Source: Belnapia mucosa (lineage in GTDB: Bacteria; Pseudomonadota; Alphaproteobacteria; Acetobacterales; Acetobacteraceae). Taken from it: 64,000 nt of DNA. The first letter of the stretch is position 1; every line of letters begins with the position of its first letter. Positions 41,099 to 52,488 of this stretch are shown piece after piece. The notes under the pieces were generated by a model that was given only the letters and a program-made list of their open reading frames with translations, made no database searches and had not been told where the DNA came from. Position numbers and translations under genes: made by a program. The stretch lies in contig NZ_JAEUXJ010000008.1 in the NCBI RefSeq assembly GCF_016775475.1, positions 1 to 64,000 of the forward strand. The letters run 5' to 3'.

Positions 41099-42078
41099 GT
41101 TTCTTCCGGCCGGAAGCCGCTCTCGGCGATGATCGGGGCCCATTTGTCGTAGTCGGCCCGGAAGCGACGGGTGAAGTCGGCGATGGAGAGCGGATAGGGC
41201 CGCATCTCCAGCCGGGCGATGGCGTCGCGGTAATCCGGCGTGCCGATCGCCTCGACGGCGATGCGGTTCAGCGATTCCTGCACCGCGGCCGGCGTCCGGG
41301 CGGGCAGGAAAAGGCCGAACCATTCGCTGCCGGTCAGCTGCGGATAGCCCTGTTCGGCGAAGGTCGGCACATCCGGGAAGCGCGGCAGCCGCTGCTCCGA
41401 GGAGACGCCAGCCAGCCGCACCGGCCCGCCCGGCGTCGCCGCATGCGGGGCGAGATCGACCATCGGGTGGTAGCTGGCCGCCAGGCGGCCGCCGATCAGG
41501 TCCTGGATCGCCGGCGCGCTGCCGCGATAGGGGATATGCGTCATGGAGAGGTTGGTGGCCTTCGCCACCTGCACGCCGAGGAAATGCAGCATGCTGCCGG
41601 CGGCGGCGCTGCTGTAGGGGATGTCGGTCTTGCCGGCGCCCCATTCCTTGAAAGCGGCGAGCGTGCCGAGGCTGTTCGCCATCGGCCCGACGCCCATGCC
41701 GAAGGGGAATTCCCCGGCCGGCGTCACCGGCAGCAGATCGGCGAAGGGGTCGTAGCGCAGCGTCGTCGGACGGTAGAGATGCGGGAAGATCACCAGCATG
41801 CTCGCGGCCGTCAGCAGGATGGTGTTGCCGTCCGGCTCGGCGGCCTTCACCGCCTCCACCGCCAACCGCCCCGCGGCGCCGACGCGGTTGTCCACGATGA
41901 CATTCTGCGCATAGGTCCCGCGCAGCCGCTCGGCGATCAGCCGTGCGGTGGTGTCGGCGCTGCCGCCGGCCGGAAAGCCGACCACGACACGGGCGGTGGC
42001 GCGCGCCGGCTGGGCGAGCGCAGGCGCGGTCAGGGCCGAAAGGCCGAGGCCAAGGGCGGTGCGGCGATGAAGCGTCAT
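41095..42078 (-). CDS. Tripartite tricarboxylate transporter substrate-binding protein (Bug/TctC)
   Basis: The 327-residue protein has a signal peptide (LHRRTALGLGLSALTAPALAQPA) and Bug landmarks: RVVVGFPAGGSADTTARLIAERL, VDNRVGAAGRLAVEAVK, HIPYRGSAPAIQDLIGGRL and PDVPTFAEQGYP. It is the third orphan Bug receptor in the window and is not especially close to the other two. The puuE-like gene on the same strand starts 21 nt upstream of it (shared transcription likely). The ligand is probably a small organic acid or ureide-like compound; the latter is only suggested by the neighbour. Confidence 0.92.
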   Translation of the reverse strand: MTLHRRTALGLGLSALTAPALAQPARATARVVVGFPAGGSADTTARLIAERLRGTYAQNVIVDNRVGAAGRLAVEAVKAAEPDGNTILLTAASMLVIFPHLYRPTTLRYDPFADLLPVTPAGEFPFGMGVGPMANSLGTLAAFKEWGAGKTDIPYSSAAAGSMLHFLGVQVAKATNLSMTHIPYRGSAPAIQDLIGGRLAASYHPMVDLAPHAATPGGPVRLAGVSSEQRLPRFPDVPTFAEQGYPQLTGSEWFGLFLPARTPAAVQESLNRIAVEAIGTPDYRDAIARLEMRPYPLSIADFTRRFRADYDKWAPIIAESGFRPEET

Positions 42079-42099
42079 GGCGTTTCCCCTGTGCTGTCT

Positions 42100-43005
42100 T
42101 TATGGCGGGTATTGCGCCAGCCAGTGGCGGGCGATCTCGGCGCGGCGGCAGACCCAGACATCGGGGTGCCGCGCCGCATGGTCGAGGAAGCGTTCCAGCG
42201 CCGCGGCGCGGCCGGGGCGGCCAGCCAAGCGGCAATGCAGCCCGACCGACATCATCCGCCCACCCTCCCGCCGCAGCATGTCGAAGCTGTCGGTCAGGTG
42301 CTGGGTGAAGCCGTCGCCGGCGGTGAAGCCGGGCGGCACCGCGAATTTCATGTCGTTATTGTCGAGCGTGTAGGGGACGACGAGCAGTGGCTTCCCCGCC
42401 GCCCGCACATAATAGGGCAGGTCGTCGGCATAGCTGTCGCTGTCATAGAGGAAGCCGCCATGCTCGGCGACGAGGCGGCGGGTGCGGAGGCTGATGCGGC
42501 CAGTATACCAGCCGACCGGCTTGCTGCCGGTGGTGCGCTCGATCACCTCGACACAGCGAGCGATATGCTCGCGTTCCACATGTTCCGGCACGCGGCGATA
42601 GTCGATCCAGCGCCAGCCATGGCTGGCGACCTCATGTCCTGCCTCGGCGAAGGCCTGCCCGGCTTCCGGATGCAGTTCCAGCGCCCGGCCGACGGCATAG
42701 ATGGTCAGCGGCAGACTGCGTTCGCGGAAGAGGCGGAGGATGCGCCAGAGCCCGGCGCGGGCGCCGTAGTCGAACTGGCTCTCGGTCGAAAGGTCGCGCT
42801 CCGGCCGCGGCGTGCCGCCCGGGACCTCATGCAGATAGAGCTCGCTGCCGGTATCGCCGTTGAGGACGGTGTTCTCCGCCCCTTCCTCGTAATTCAGGAC
42901 GAAGGAGAGGGCGAGGCGGGCGCCGCCGGGCCAGCGGGGGTCCGGCGGGTTGGGGCCATAGCCGTGGAAGTCACGGGGATGCTCTGTCTCGGGGGCGAGG
43001 ATCAT
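42100..43005 (-). CDS. PuuE-like polysaccharide deacetylase family protein (possible allantoinase)
   Basis: The 301-residue protein is a NodB-fold deacetylase of the PuuE-type subgroup. Landmarks are FHGYGPNPPDPRWPGGARLALSFVLNYEEGAENTV, ASHGWRWIDY and KPVGWYTGRISLRTRRL. PuuE proteins hydrolyse allantoin without metal in some bacteria; related members act on other cyclic amides or peptidoglycan. The start at MILAPETEHPRDF matches the family; the upstream start at 43041 adds 12 unrelated residues. The partner Bug receptor gene is 21 nt downstream. No other ureide gene is present, so allantoinase activity is only a suggestion. Confidence 0.87.
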   Translation of the reverse strand: MILAPETEHPRDFHGYGPNPPDPRWPGGARLALSFVLNYEEGAENTVLNGDTGSELYLHEVPGGTPRPERDLSTESQFDYGARAGLWRILRLFRERSLPLTIYAVGRALELHPEAGQAFAEAGHEVASHGWRWIDYRRVPEHVEREHIARCVEVIERTTGSKPVGWYTGRISLRTRRLVAEHGGFLYDSDSYADDLPYYVRAAGKPLLVVPYTLDNNDMKFAVPPGFTAGDGFTQHLTDSFDMLRREGGRMMSVGLHCRLAGRPGRAAALERFLDHAARHPDVWVCRRAEIARHWLAQYPP

Positions 43006-43047
43006 ACCGGAAGTGTGGCCCGGCCGCCCCTCGCCCCGCAATCCCGT

Positions 43048-43066
43048 TCCGGCCGCGAAGGCCGGA
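43048..43066 (-). terminator. Hairpin downstream of ilvC
   Basis: TCCGGCC and GGCCGGA form a 7 bp stem with a GCGAA loop, 12 nt past the ilvC stop. It is the likely end of the ilvBNC transcript; no T run is present. Confidence 0.5.
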
Positions 43067-43077
43067 CCCTGGCTTGC

Positions 43078-44130
<1,053 letters not shown>

Positions 44131-44655
44131 TCAGGCCTCGAAGCCGCCCGGGCCACGCGCGATGGCGACGACGCCGGTGCGCGACACCTCGGCGAGGCCG
44201 ATCGGCCGCATCAGCGCGATGAAGGCATCGAGCTTCTCGCCCGCCCCCGTCATCTCGAAGACGAAGCTCTCGATGGTCGCATCCACCACGCGGGCACGGA
44301 AGGCATCCGCCAGCCGCAGCGCCTCCATCCGCGCCTCGCCCCTGCCGACCACCTTGATCAGCGCCAGCTCGCGCGCGAGATGCGGGCCTTCGAGCGTCAG
44401 GTCGCTCACCTTGTGCACCGGCACCAGCCGGTCGAGCTGCGCCTTGATCTGCTCGATCACCATGTCGGTGCCGCTGGTGACGATGGTGATGCGCGACAGG
44501 CGCCGATCCGCATCGACCGGCGCGACGGTCAGGCTTTCGATATTGTAGCCGCGGCCGGAGAAGAGGCCGACGACGCGCGCCAGGATACCGGCCTCGTTCT
44601 CGACGAGCACGGCGATGGTCGCGTTGCGGAGCGTGGTCTCGGACGGATCAGGCAT
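44131..44655 (-). CDS. ilvN: Acetolactate synthase small (regulatory) subunit
   Basis: The 174-residue protein has an N-terminal ACT domain (NATIAVLVENEAGILARVVGLFSGRGYNIESLTVAPVD), which binds valine, and a C-terminal domain (VVGRGEARMEALRLADAFRARVVDATIESFVFEMTGAGEKLDAFI) that holds the catalytic subunit. It stimulates the large subunit and gives feedback inhibition. It is also named ilvH in other annotations. It sits 69 nt after ilvB and 36 nt before ilvC. Confidence 0.97.
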   Translation of the reverse strand: MPDPSETTLRNATIAVLVENEAGILARVVGLFSGRGYNIESLTVAPVDADRRLSRITIVTSGTDMVIEQIKAQLDRLVPVHKVSDLTLEGPHLARELALIKVVGRGEARMEALRLADAFRARVVDATIESFVFEMTGAGEKLDAFIALMRPIGLAEVSRTGVVAIARGPGGFEA

Positions 44656-44724
44656 CGGTCAGCCAAAGGCAGGAGTGCGCGCGGGGCGTAGCCGCCCCGG
44701 GGAGGATCGGCAAGAGCGGAACGG

Positions 44725-46515
44725 TCAGACCAGGACCTTGCCCTCATCCGTCACGCCGGTGACGCCGCCCTCCTGGCCGGGGGCTAGGATCATTTCGTTA
44801 TGCGCCGCGCCCGAGGGGATCATCGGGAAGCAATTCTCATCCTTGGCGACGGCGATATCGGCGATGACCGGGCCGGGATGCGCGATCATCTCGCGGATCG
44901 CATCGTCGAGTTGGCTCGCCTCCGTCACCCGCATGCCGCGGGCATGGAAGGCCTCGGCGAGGCGGACGAAATCGGGCAGCGCCTCAGAATAGCTCTCGGA
45001 GTAGCGGCTGCCATGCAGCAGCTCCTGCCACTGCCGCACCATGCCCATATATTCGTTGTTGAGGATGAAGACCTTCACCGGCAGCCGGTACTGCGCCAGC
45101 GTCCCCATCTCCTGAATGTTCATCAGGATGCTGGCCTCGCCGGCGATGTCGATAACGAGGGCATCGGGGTGGGCGATCTGCACGCCCATCGCCGCCGGCA
45201 GGCCGTAGCCCATGGTGCCGAGCCCGCCCGAGGTCATCCAGCGGTTCGGCTTCTGGAAGCCGAAATACTGCGCCGCCCACATCTGGTGCTGGCCGACCTC
45301 GGTGGTGATGAAGGTCTCGCGCCCCATCTCGCGGGTGATCTCATACAGGCGCTTCACCGCATGCTGCGGCTTGATGATGCTGCCTTCCTGCCGGTACTGC
45401 AGGCAGCCCGTGCCGCGCCAGCCATCGATGGCGCGCCACCACTCGGCGATGGCGGCACGGTCCTGCGGCTGCTCATCGGCCTGCCAGCACTCGATCAGCG
45501 CCTTCAGCACCGCCCCGGCATCGCCGACGATGGCCACGTCGACCTTGACGTTCTTGTTGATCGAGGAGGGGTCGATATCGGCGTGGATCTTCTTCGAATT
45601 CGGCGAGAAGGCGTTGAGCCGCCCCGTCACCCGGTCGTCGAAGCGGGCGCCGATATTCAGCATGACGTCGCAGCCATGCATGGCGAGGTTCGCCTCGTAG
45701 GTCCCGTGCATCCCCAGCATGCCAAGGAATTGCGGGTCCTCGGAGGGGAAGGCGCCGAGCCCCATCAGCGTGTGGGTGCAGGGCATGCCAGTCATGCGGA
45801 CGAAGTCGCCCAGCAGGCGCGAGGCCTCGGGCCCGGCATTGATGACGCCGCCGCCGGCATAGACGATCGGCCGCCGCGCGCCCTTCAGCAGCCGCACCGC
45901 AGCGCGGATGCTCGTCATGTCCGGCTCGGTCTGCGGACGGTAGCTGCGATGCGGGGCCTGCGGCGCCTCGTTGTAGGGCCCCTTGCCGATCAGGATGTCC
46001 TTCGGCAGGTCGATCACCACCGGGCCGGGCCGGCCGGACTTCGCCACGTAGAAGGCCTCGTGGACCGTGCCCGCGAGCTTCTTGATATCCTTGACCAGGT
46101 AGTTGTGCTTGGTCGCCGGGCGGGTGATGCCGGTGGTATCGGCTTCCTGGAAGGCGTCATTGCCGATGAGGTGGGTCGGCACCTGGCCGGTGAGGCAGAT
46201 CACCGGGATGCTGTCCATCAGCGCATCCACCAGGCCGGTCACCGCATTGGTCGCGCCCGGGCCGCTGGTCACGAGCACCACGCCCACCTTGCCGGTGGAC
46301 CGCGCATAACCCTCGGCGGCATGCACCGCCGCCTGTTCGTGCCGGACCAGGATGTGGCGGATAGCGTTCTGCTGGAACAGCGCGTCGTAGAGCGGCAATA
46401 CCGCGCCGCCGGGATAGCCGAAGATGACCTCGACGCCATTGTCCTTCAGCGCCTGGAGGACGATCTCCGCACCGGTCATGGTGCGTGTCTCGGTCGTCTG
46501 AAGGGTGGCGGACAT
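44725..46515 (-). CDS. ilvB: Acetolactate synthase large (catalytic) subunit
   Basis: This ThDP- and FAD-dependent enzyme joins two pyruvates, or pyruvate and 2-ketobutyrate, in the first common step of branched-chain amino acid synthesis. The 596-residue protein has the catalytic Glu in RHEQAAVHAAEGYA, VLVTSGPGATNAVTGLVDAL, and the ThDP motif GEASILMNIQEMGTLAQYRLPVKVFILNNEYMGMV. The start at MSATLQTTE has GAGGAG 7 nt upstream; an earlier start would add only six residues. miaA lies upstream on the same strand (85 nt). No leader peptide is seen before it, unlike leuA. Confidence 0.97.
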   Translation of the reverse strand: MSATLQTTETRTMTGAEIVLQALKDNGVEVIFGYPGGAVLPLYDALFQQNAIRHILVRHEQAAVHAAEGYARSTGKVGVVLVTSGPGATNAVTGLVDALMDSIPVICLTGQVPTHLIGNDAFQEADTTGITRPATKHNYLVKDIKKLAGTVHEAFYVAKSGRPGPVVIDLPKDILIGKGPYNEAPQAPHRSYRPQTEPDMTSIRAAVRLLKGARRPIVYAGGGVINAGPEASRLLGDFVRMTGMPCTHTLMGLGAFPSEDPQFLGMLGMHGTYEANLAMHGCDVMLNIGARFDDRVTGRLNAFSPNSKKIHADIDPSSINKNVKVDVAIVGDAGAVLKALIECWQADEQPQDRAAIAEWWRAIDGWRGTGCLQYRQEGSIIKPQHAVKRLYEITREMGRETFITTEVGQHQMWAAQYFGFQKPNRWMTSGGLGTMGYGLPAAMGVQIAHPDALVIDIAGEASILMNIQEMGTLAQYRLPVKVFILNNEYMGMVRQWQELLHGSRYSESYSEALPDFVRLAEAFHARGMRVTEASQLDDAIREMIAHPGPVIADIAVAKDENCFPMIPSGAAHNEMILAPGQEGGVTGVTDEGKVLV

Positions 46516-46600
46516 GGCGGGCTCCTCGAACATACATCGCCACGCCGGGTTGGACCGGGTCGCAGCGGAGGCGGAGGCTTAGACCCCTCTCCCGGGCAGG

Positions 46601-47545
46601 TCAACGCCGCTTCTCAACAAATGCGAAGATTTCCGCGAGTCCGCTTTCCTGAAATTGCGCGCTATCGGCGATCCGCGCATGGATGATATGCGTCTTGCTC
46701 GGGGCGGCCAGATCATGGTGGCGGAACCAAGTCGCCTGCCGCTTGGTGTACTGCCCGGTGTTGAGGATGGCCCGCTCCCGCGCCGCCGCCAGCGGCATCT
46801 CCCCGCGCAAATAGGCAGCCAGTTCCGGCACCCCATGCGCCCGCATGGCCGGCAAGGCGGGGTCGAGGCCCAGGGCGAGCAGGGCCGCCACCTCCTCCAG
46901 CGCGCCGCCCGCCAGCATGGCGTCGAAGCGGGCGGCGATGGCGGCGCGCAGCGCCTCCCGCGGCGGATCGAGGCGGATGGCGGCGAAGCGCCAGGGGGCG
47001 GGGCCGGTCCGCGCCCCCTCCCGCTGCCAGGCGACCAGACCGCGCCCGGTGCCGATCAGCACCTCATAGGCGCGGGCGATGCGCTGGCTGTCGCCGGGGC
47101 GCAGCGTCGCCGCCGTCTCGGCATCCAGCCGCGCATGCAGCGCCGGGGCGCCGATCCGCTCCAGCAATGCCCGCGCCTCCGACCGCGCCTCGGGCGGGAT
47201 GGGGGGGATGGCCGACAGCCCCTCGGTGAGGGAGAGAAAATAGAGGCCGGTGCCACCGCAGAGGATGGGCAGGCTTGCCCGCCCCATCTCGGCCAGCGCC
47301 GCATCCCGCCACCAGGCGACGCTGGCGGCCTCCGCGGCGGGCCGGATGCCATAGAGGCGATGTGGGGCCAGCGCCTCTTCCTCCGGCGTCGGCCGGGCCG
47401 TCAGCACCCGCAACTCGCGGTAGAGCTGCATGGAATCGGTGTTGATGACGGTGCCACCGAACCGCCGCGCCAGTGCCAGTGCGAGCGCCGACTTGCCGCT
47501 GGCGGTCGGGCCGGCGAGGAGCAGGGCGAGCGGATGTTGCGTCAT
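46601..47545 (-). CDS. miaA: tRNA dimethylallyltransferase
   Basis: MiaA transfers a dimethylallyl group to A37 of tRNAs that read U-initial codons. The 314-residue protein has the P-loop [18 protein letters not shown], the family motif [37 protein letters not shown], and the C-terminal [10 protein letters not shown]. It is divergent from serB with 29 nt between starts. Downstream is the ilvBNC run, and read-through from miaA is possible. Confidence 0.97.
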   Translation of the reverse strand: MTQHPLALLLAGPTASGKSALALALARRFGGTVINTDSMQLYRELRVLTARPTPEEEALAPHRLYGIRPAAEAASVAWWRDAALAEMGRASLPILCGGTGLYFLSLTEGLSAIPPIPPEARSEARALLERIGAPALHARLDAETAATLRPGDSQRIARAYEVLIGTGRGLVAWQREGARTGPAPWRFAAIRLDPPREALRAAIAARFDAMLAGGALEEVAALLALGLDPALPAMRAHGVPELAAYLRGEMPLAAARERAILNTGQYTKRQATWFRHHDLAAPSKTHIIHARIADSAQFQESGLAEIFAFVEKRR

Positions 47546-47574
47546 GCCGCCCGCGCCGTCATATCCCGCGCCGC

Positions 47575-48468
47575 ATGTCCCATATCCTCACCCTGGTGGC
47601 GCCGGCCGGCGGCCTGGCCGCCGCGACCCTCGCCCGGCTGCGTGCCTCGCTCACCGCGCTCGGTGCCGATGCCGGCACGCCGGATTGGCTGGCGCCGGAG
47701 GAGGCGGCCGACATCCCCTTCGCCGGCCTCTCGCCCGAACAGGCGATGGCCGCCGCCACGGCCGCGCTGGAGGGGGCGCCGATCGATGCCATCGCCATCC
47801 CCGCCGAGGGCCGGCGCAAGCGGCTGCTGCTGGCCGATATGGACAGCACCATCGTCACCAGCGAGACGCTGGACGAGCTGGCCGCCTATGCCGGGTTGAA
47901 GGAAGAGATCGCCGCCATCACCCGCCGCTCGATGAATGGTGAGCTGGATTTCCGCCAGGCGCTGGTCGAGCGGGTCGGCATGCTGAAAGGCCTCGATGTC
48001 GCGGCGCTGGAGGAGACCTGGGCGGCGACCGAGATCACCCCCGGCGCCGGGGCGCTGGTCGCCACCATGCGGGCCCATGGCGCGCATTGCGCCATCGTCT
48101 CGGGCGGCTTCACCTTCTTCACGGGGCGGGTGGCGGAGAGGCTCGGCTTCCATGCCCACTACTCCAACACCCTGGGCGTGGCAGATGGCAAGCTGACCGG
48201 GCGGGTGGAGGAGCCGATCCTCGACCGCGACGCCAAGCTCGCCACGCTGAAGCGGCTCTCGGCGGAACTCGGTCTGCCGCTCTCGGCGACGCTGACGGTG
48301 GGGGATGGGGCGAACGACCTCGCCATGCTGGGGGCGGCGGGGTTGGGCGTGGCCTTCCGCGCCAAGCCGGTGGTCGCCGCCGCGGCGCGGGCGCGGGTCG
48401 ATCATGCCGATCTCCGGGCGCTGCTCTTCGTGCAGGGCTACCGGGCGTCGGAGATCGTCGCGGGCTGA
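47575..48468 (+). CDS. serB: Phosphoserine phosphatase SerB
   Basis: SerB removes phosphate from phosphoserine, the last step of serine synthesis. The 297-residue protein has an N-terminal ACT-like region (to about residue 80), then a HAD domain with the phosphorylated Asp in [18 protein letters not shown], the Ser motif [17 protein letters not shown], and the final [16 protein letters not shown]. It shares a very short divergent gap with miaA, so their promoters must overlap each other's 5' ends. The last codons form one arm of a terminator. Confidence 0.96.
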   Translation: MSHILTLVAPAGGLAAATLARLRASLTALGADAGTPDWLAPEEAADIPFAGLSPEQAMAAATAALEGAPIDAIAIPAEGRRKRLLLADMDSTIVTSETLDELAAYAGLKEEIAAITRRSMNGELDFRQALVERVGMLKGLDVAALEETWAATEITPGAGALVATMRAHGAHCAIVSGGFTFFTGRVAERLGFHAHYSNTLGVADGKLTGRVEEPILDRDAKLATLKRLSAELGLPLSATLTVGDGANDLAMLGAAGLGVAFRAKPVVAAAARARVDHADLRALLFVQGYRASEIVAG

Positions 48469-48482
48469 ACCCAGCCCGCGAC
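48457..48482. terminator. Terminator hairpin overlapping the serB stop
   Basis: A perfect 11 bp stem (48457-48467 and 48472-48482) with an AACC loop includes the last codons and stop of serB. It lies 11 nt from the convergent degP stop, so it may serve both genes. Confidence 0.7.
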
Positions 48483-48493
48483 GAGGGCGCCGT

Positions 48494-50077
<1,584 letters not shown>

Positions 50078-50166
50078 CGGCGACACCTCGATTGCGAAGG
50101 GGAGCGGCGCGGGTTCAACGCGGGTCCCACCGGAAGGGCTGACGGGCAGCCTAGGCTAGTTGGGGA

Positions 50167-50216
50167 CTGGCGGCTAATCCGCCAGCCGAGAGGGGACACG
50201 GCCGGGCCGCGTCCCC
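50167..50216 (-). terminator. Twin hairpins downstream of hflC
   Basis: Two stems follow the hflC stop on the minus strand. The first encountered is 50192-50216 (GGGGAC/GTCCCC plus CGGCC/GGCCG, one mismatch) and the second is 50167-50185 (7 bp, CTAAT loop). They separate hflKC from degP. Confidence 0.65.
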
Positions 50217-50229
50217 TCCCCGTTTCAGG

Positions 50230-51105
50230 TCATTGCGGCGCGGGCGCCTGCAACCCGCGGAAGTAGCGGAAGAACTCGCTATCCGGGCTCAGCAGCAGCC
50301 GCGTGTCGCCATCCGAGAAGGCTTCCCGCATCGCCTGCATGGTCCGCCAGAACTGGAAGAAGTCCGGATCCTGCTGGAAGGCCTCGGCGAAGATGCGGAT
50401 GGCGGTCTGCTCGCCCTGGCCGCGCAGGATCTCACTCTGCGACTGCGCCTCGGCGATCAGCACCGTCCGCTCGCGCTCGGCCTGGGCGCGGATGCGCTGG
50501 GCCTGCTCGGCGCCCTCGGCGCGCTGTTCCCGCGCCACCCGCTCGCGCTCGGACTGCATGCGCGACAGGATGGCCTGGGTATTCTCCTCCGGCAGGTCGG
50601 CGCGGCGGATGCGGACATCCGTCACCTCGATGCCGAAGCTGCGGGCCTCGGTGTTCACCCGCTGGCGGATCTCACCCATGATCCGGGCGCGGTCGGCCGA
50701 GAGCACCGCCAGCAGCGTCTCGCTGCCCAGGCTGTTCCGCAGCGTCGAGGAGACGATGGGCCCGAGCCGCAGCCGGATGCCGTTCTCCGTCGCGCCGACG
50801 GTCTGGTAGAAGCGCAGAGGGTCGGTGATCCGGTAGCGGGTAAAGGTATCCACCACGATCCGCCGCTGGTCGCCGAGGATGACCTCCTGCCCCTGGGCGT
50901 CGAAATCGAGCAGGCGGCGATCGAAGGGGATCACCGTCTGGATGAAGGGCACCTTCACATTCAGGCCCGGCTCCCGCACCACCCGGCGCGGCTCGCCGAA
51001 CTGGGTAATCAGCACCTGCTGGGTCTGATGCACGGTGAACAGCGAGGAAATGAGGGCGAAGAGCGCGAAGAGCAGCACCACGCCGGCAACGGCAAGGCGG
51101 TTCAT
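50230..51105 (-). CDS. hflC: Protease modulator HflC
   Basis: The 291-residue protein has one N-terminal membrane helix (about 5-24, VAGVVLLFALFALISSLF), then an SPFH/prohibitin domain (VREPGLNVKVPFIQTVIPFDRRLLDFDAQGQEVILGDQRRIVVDTFTRYRI) and an Arg-rich coiled coil (MQSERERVAREQRAEGAEQAQRIRAQAERER). With HflK it forms a periplasmic-facing complex around FtsH that controls its proteolysis of membrane proteins. Its ATG overlaps the hflK stop by 4 nt. Confidence 0.97.
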   Translation of the reverse strand: MNRLAVAGVVLLFALFALISSLFTVHQTQQVLITQFGEPRRVVREPGLNVKVPFIQTVIPFDRRLLDFDAQGQEVILGDQRRIVVDTFTRYRITDPLRFYQTVGATENGIRLRLGPIVSSTLRNSLGSETLLAVLSADRARIMGEIRQRVNTEARSFGIEVTDVRIRRADLPEENTQAILSRMQSERERVAREQRAEGAEQAQRIRAQAERERTVLIAEAQSQSEILRGQGEQTAIRIFAEAFQQDPDFFQFWRTMQAMREAFSDGDTRLLLSPDSEFFRYFRGLQAPAPQ

Positions 51106-52295
51106 CGGCCGGTCCCCCCCTGCTGCGGCTGTTGCGGCCGCGGCATGCCGGGCATGGGCGTCGCGGGTGTCGCCGGCCGGGCGGGGCGCCCGCCGGGCTC
51201 GGACAGGTTCAGGAAGGGCACCAGCCCCTGCAGCCGGTCATCGACGATGACCTTCGGGTTGCGCCGCAGGATGTCCTCCATGGTCTCGAGATAGAGCCGG
51301 CGCAGGGTGATGTCCTGGGCCTGGCGATAGGCGCCGAGCACGCTGACGAAGCGGGTCGCCTCGCCCTTCGCGCGGGCCTCCTGGCTGTCGCGGTAGCCCT
51401 GGGCTTCCTGGATCATCCGCTCCGCCTCGCCGCGGGCGCGGGGGATGATGTCGTTGCGATAGGCCTCGGCCTCGTTCCGCTGCCGTTCCTTGTCGGCGGC
51501 GGCGCGCTGCACGTCGCGGAAGGCCTCGATGACCGCCGCCGGCGGATCGACCTTCTGGAGCTGGACCTGGGTGATTGCGACGCCGGCCTTGTACTGGTCC
51601 ATGATGGCCTGGGTGCCCTGGGCCACCTGGGTCTCGATCTGGCCGCGCGCCTCGGTGAGGGCCGGCTGGATCGGGGTGCGGCCGATCACCTCGCGCATCA
51701 TGCTCTCGGCGGCCGACTTGATCGTGGTCTCGGGGTTGCGGGTGTTGAACAGGAATTCCGCCGCGTCGCGGACGCGCCAGCGGACGACGAAATCGATATC
51801 GATGATGTTCTCGTCGCCGGTCAGCATCAGCGACTCCTCCAGCACGTCGCGGCCGGAGCCGGCGCGCGGCAGGCTGGGATCGCCCGAGCGGAAGCCGATG
51901 AAGATCAGGTTCTCGGTCGTGACGCGCGGGGTCAGCGCGGTCTCGACCGGCCAGGGCAGGTGGTAGTTCAGGCCCGGGGTGGCATTGCGGTTATAGGCGC
52001 CGAAGCGCAGCACCACGCCTTCCTCATCCGGCTGGACCCGGTAGATGCCGCTGGCGGCCCAGATGCCGAGGGCGAGGATGGCGATGATCGCCAGGATGCG
52101 CCCGCTGCCGCCGCCCCGGGGCGCCCAGAGATAGGTCTGGACCCAGTCCTGCGCACGGCGGATCAGGTCGTCGAGGTCGGGTCCCGGCCCGCCCGGGCCG
52201 CGGCCGCCCCCCGGAGGCCCGGGTGGAGGTGTCCCCCACGGCCCGCCCGGTCGGGGATTCCCCCAGGGGCTGGGTCCGCCACTGTTCAGCGCCAT
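51102..52295 (-). CDS. hflK: FtsH protease activity modulator HflK
   Basis: The 397-residue protein has a cytoplasmic glycine- and proline-rich N-terminus (about residues 1-45), a membrane helix (about 66-83, ILAIIAILALGIWAASGI), an SPFH domain (VQPDEEGVVLRFGAYNRNATPGLNYHLPWPVE) and a coiled coil with AAADKERQRNEAEAYRNDIIPRARGEAERMIQEA. The C-terminal tail is rich in Pro, Gln and Gly. It pairs with HflC in the FtsH-HflKC complex. The start at MALNSGG is the natural one; a much longer upstream frame is not supported. It is divergent from mrp with about 193 nt between. Confidence 0.96.
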   Translation of the reverse strand: MALNSGGPSPWGNPRPGGPWGTPPPGPPGGGRGPGGPGPDLDDLIRRAQDWVQTYLWAPRGGGSGRILAIIAILALGIWAASGIYRVQPDEEGVVLRFGAYNRNATPGLNYHLPWPVETALTPRVTTENLIFIGFRSGDPSLPRAGSGRDVLEESLMLTGDENIIDIDFVVRWRVRDAAEFLFNTRNPETTIKSAAESMMREVIGRTPIQPALTEARGQIETQVAQGTQAIMDQYKAGVAITQVQLQKVDPPAAVIEAFRDVQRAAADKERQRNEAEAYRNDIIPRARGEAERMIQEAQGYRDSQEARAKGEATRFVSVLGAYRQAQDITLRRLYLETMEDILRRNPKVIVDDRLQGLVPFLNLSEPGGRPARPATPATPMPGMPRPQQPQQGGTGR

Positions 52296-52488
52296 TGTTT
52301 GGTCCGGCCTCCGCTGCCTTGTTGATTTGGCCACCGGCAGGCCCTGAACGCGCCCTCCGGCACGTTTGGGGCTGGATGCGCGACGGCGCCCCGGCCATAT
52401 GACAGGCCCGGCCGGGCGACGGGTGCCCGCACGCATGACGCGCCACAGGCGGGCGCGATATTGGCGGGACAAGGGGGATTTTCAAGCG

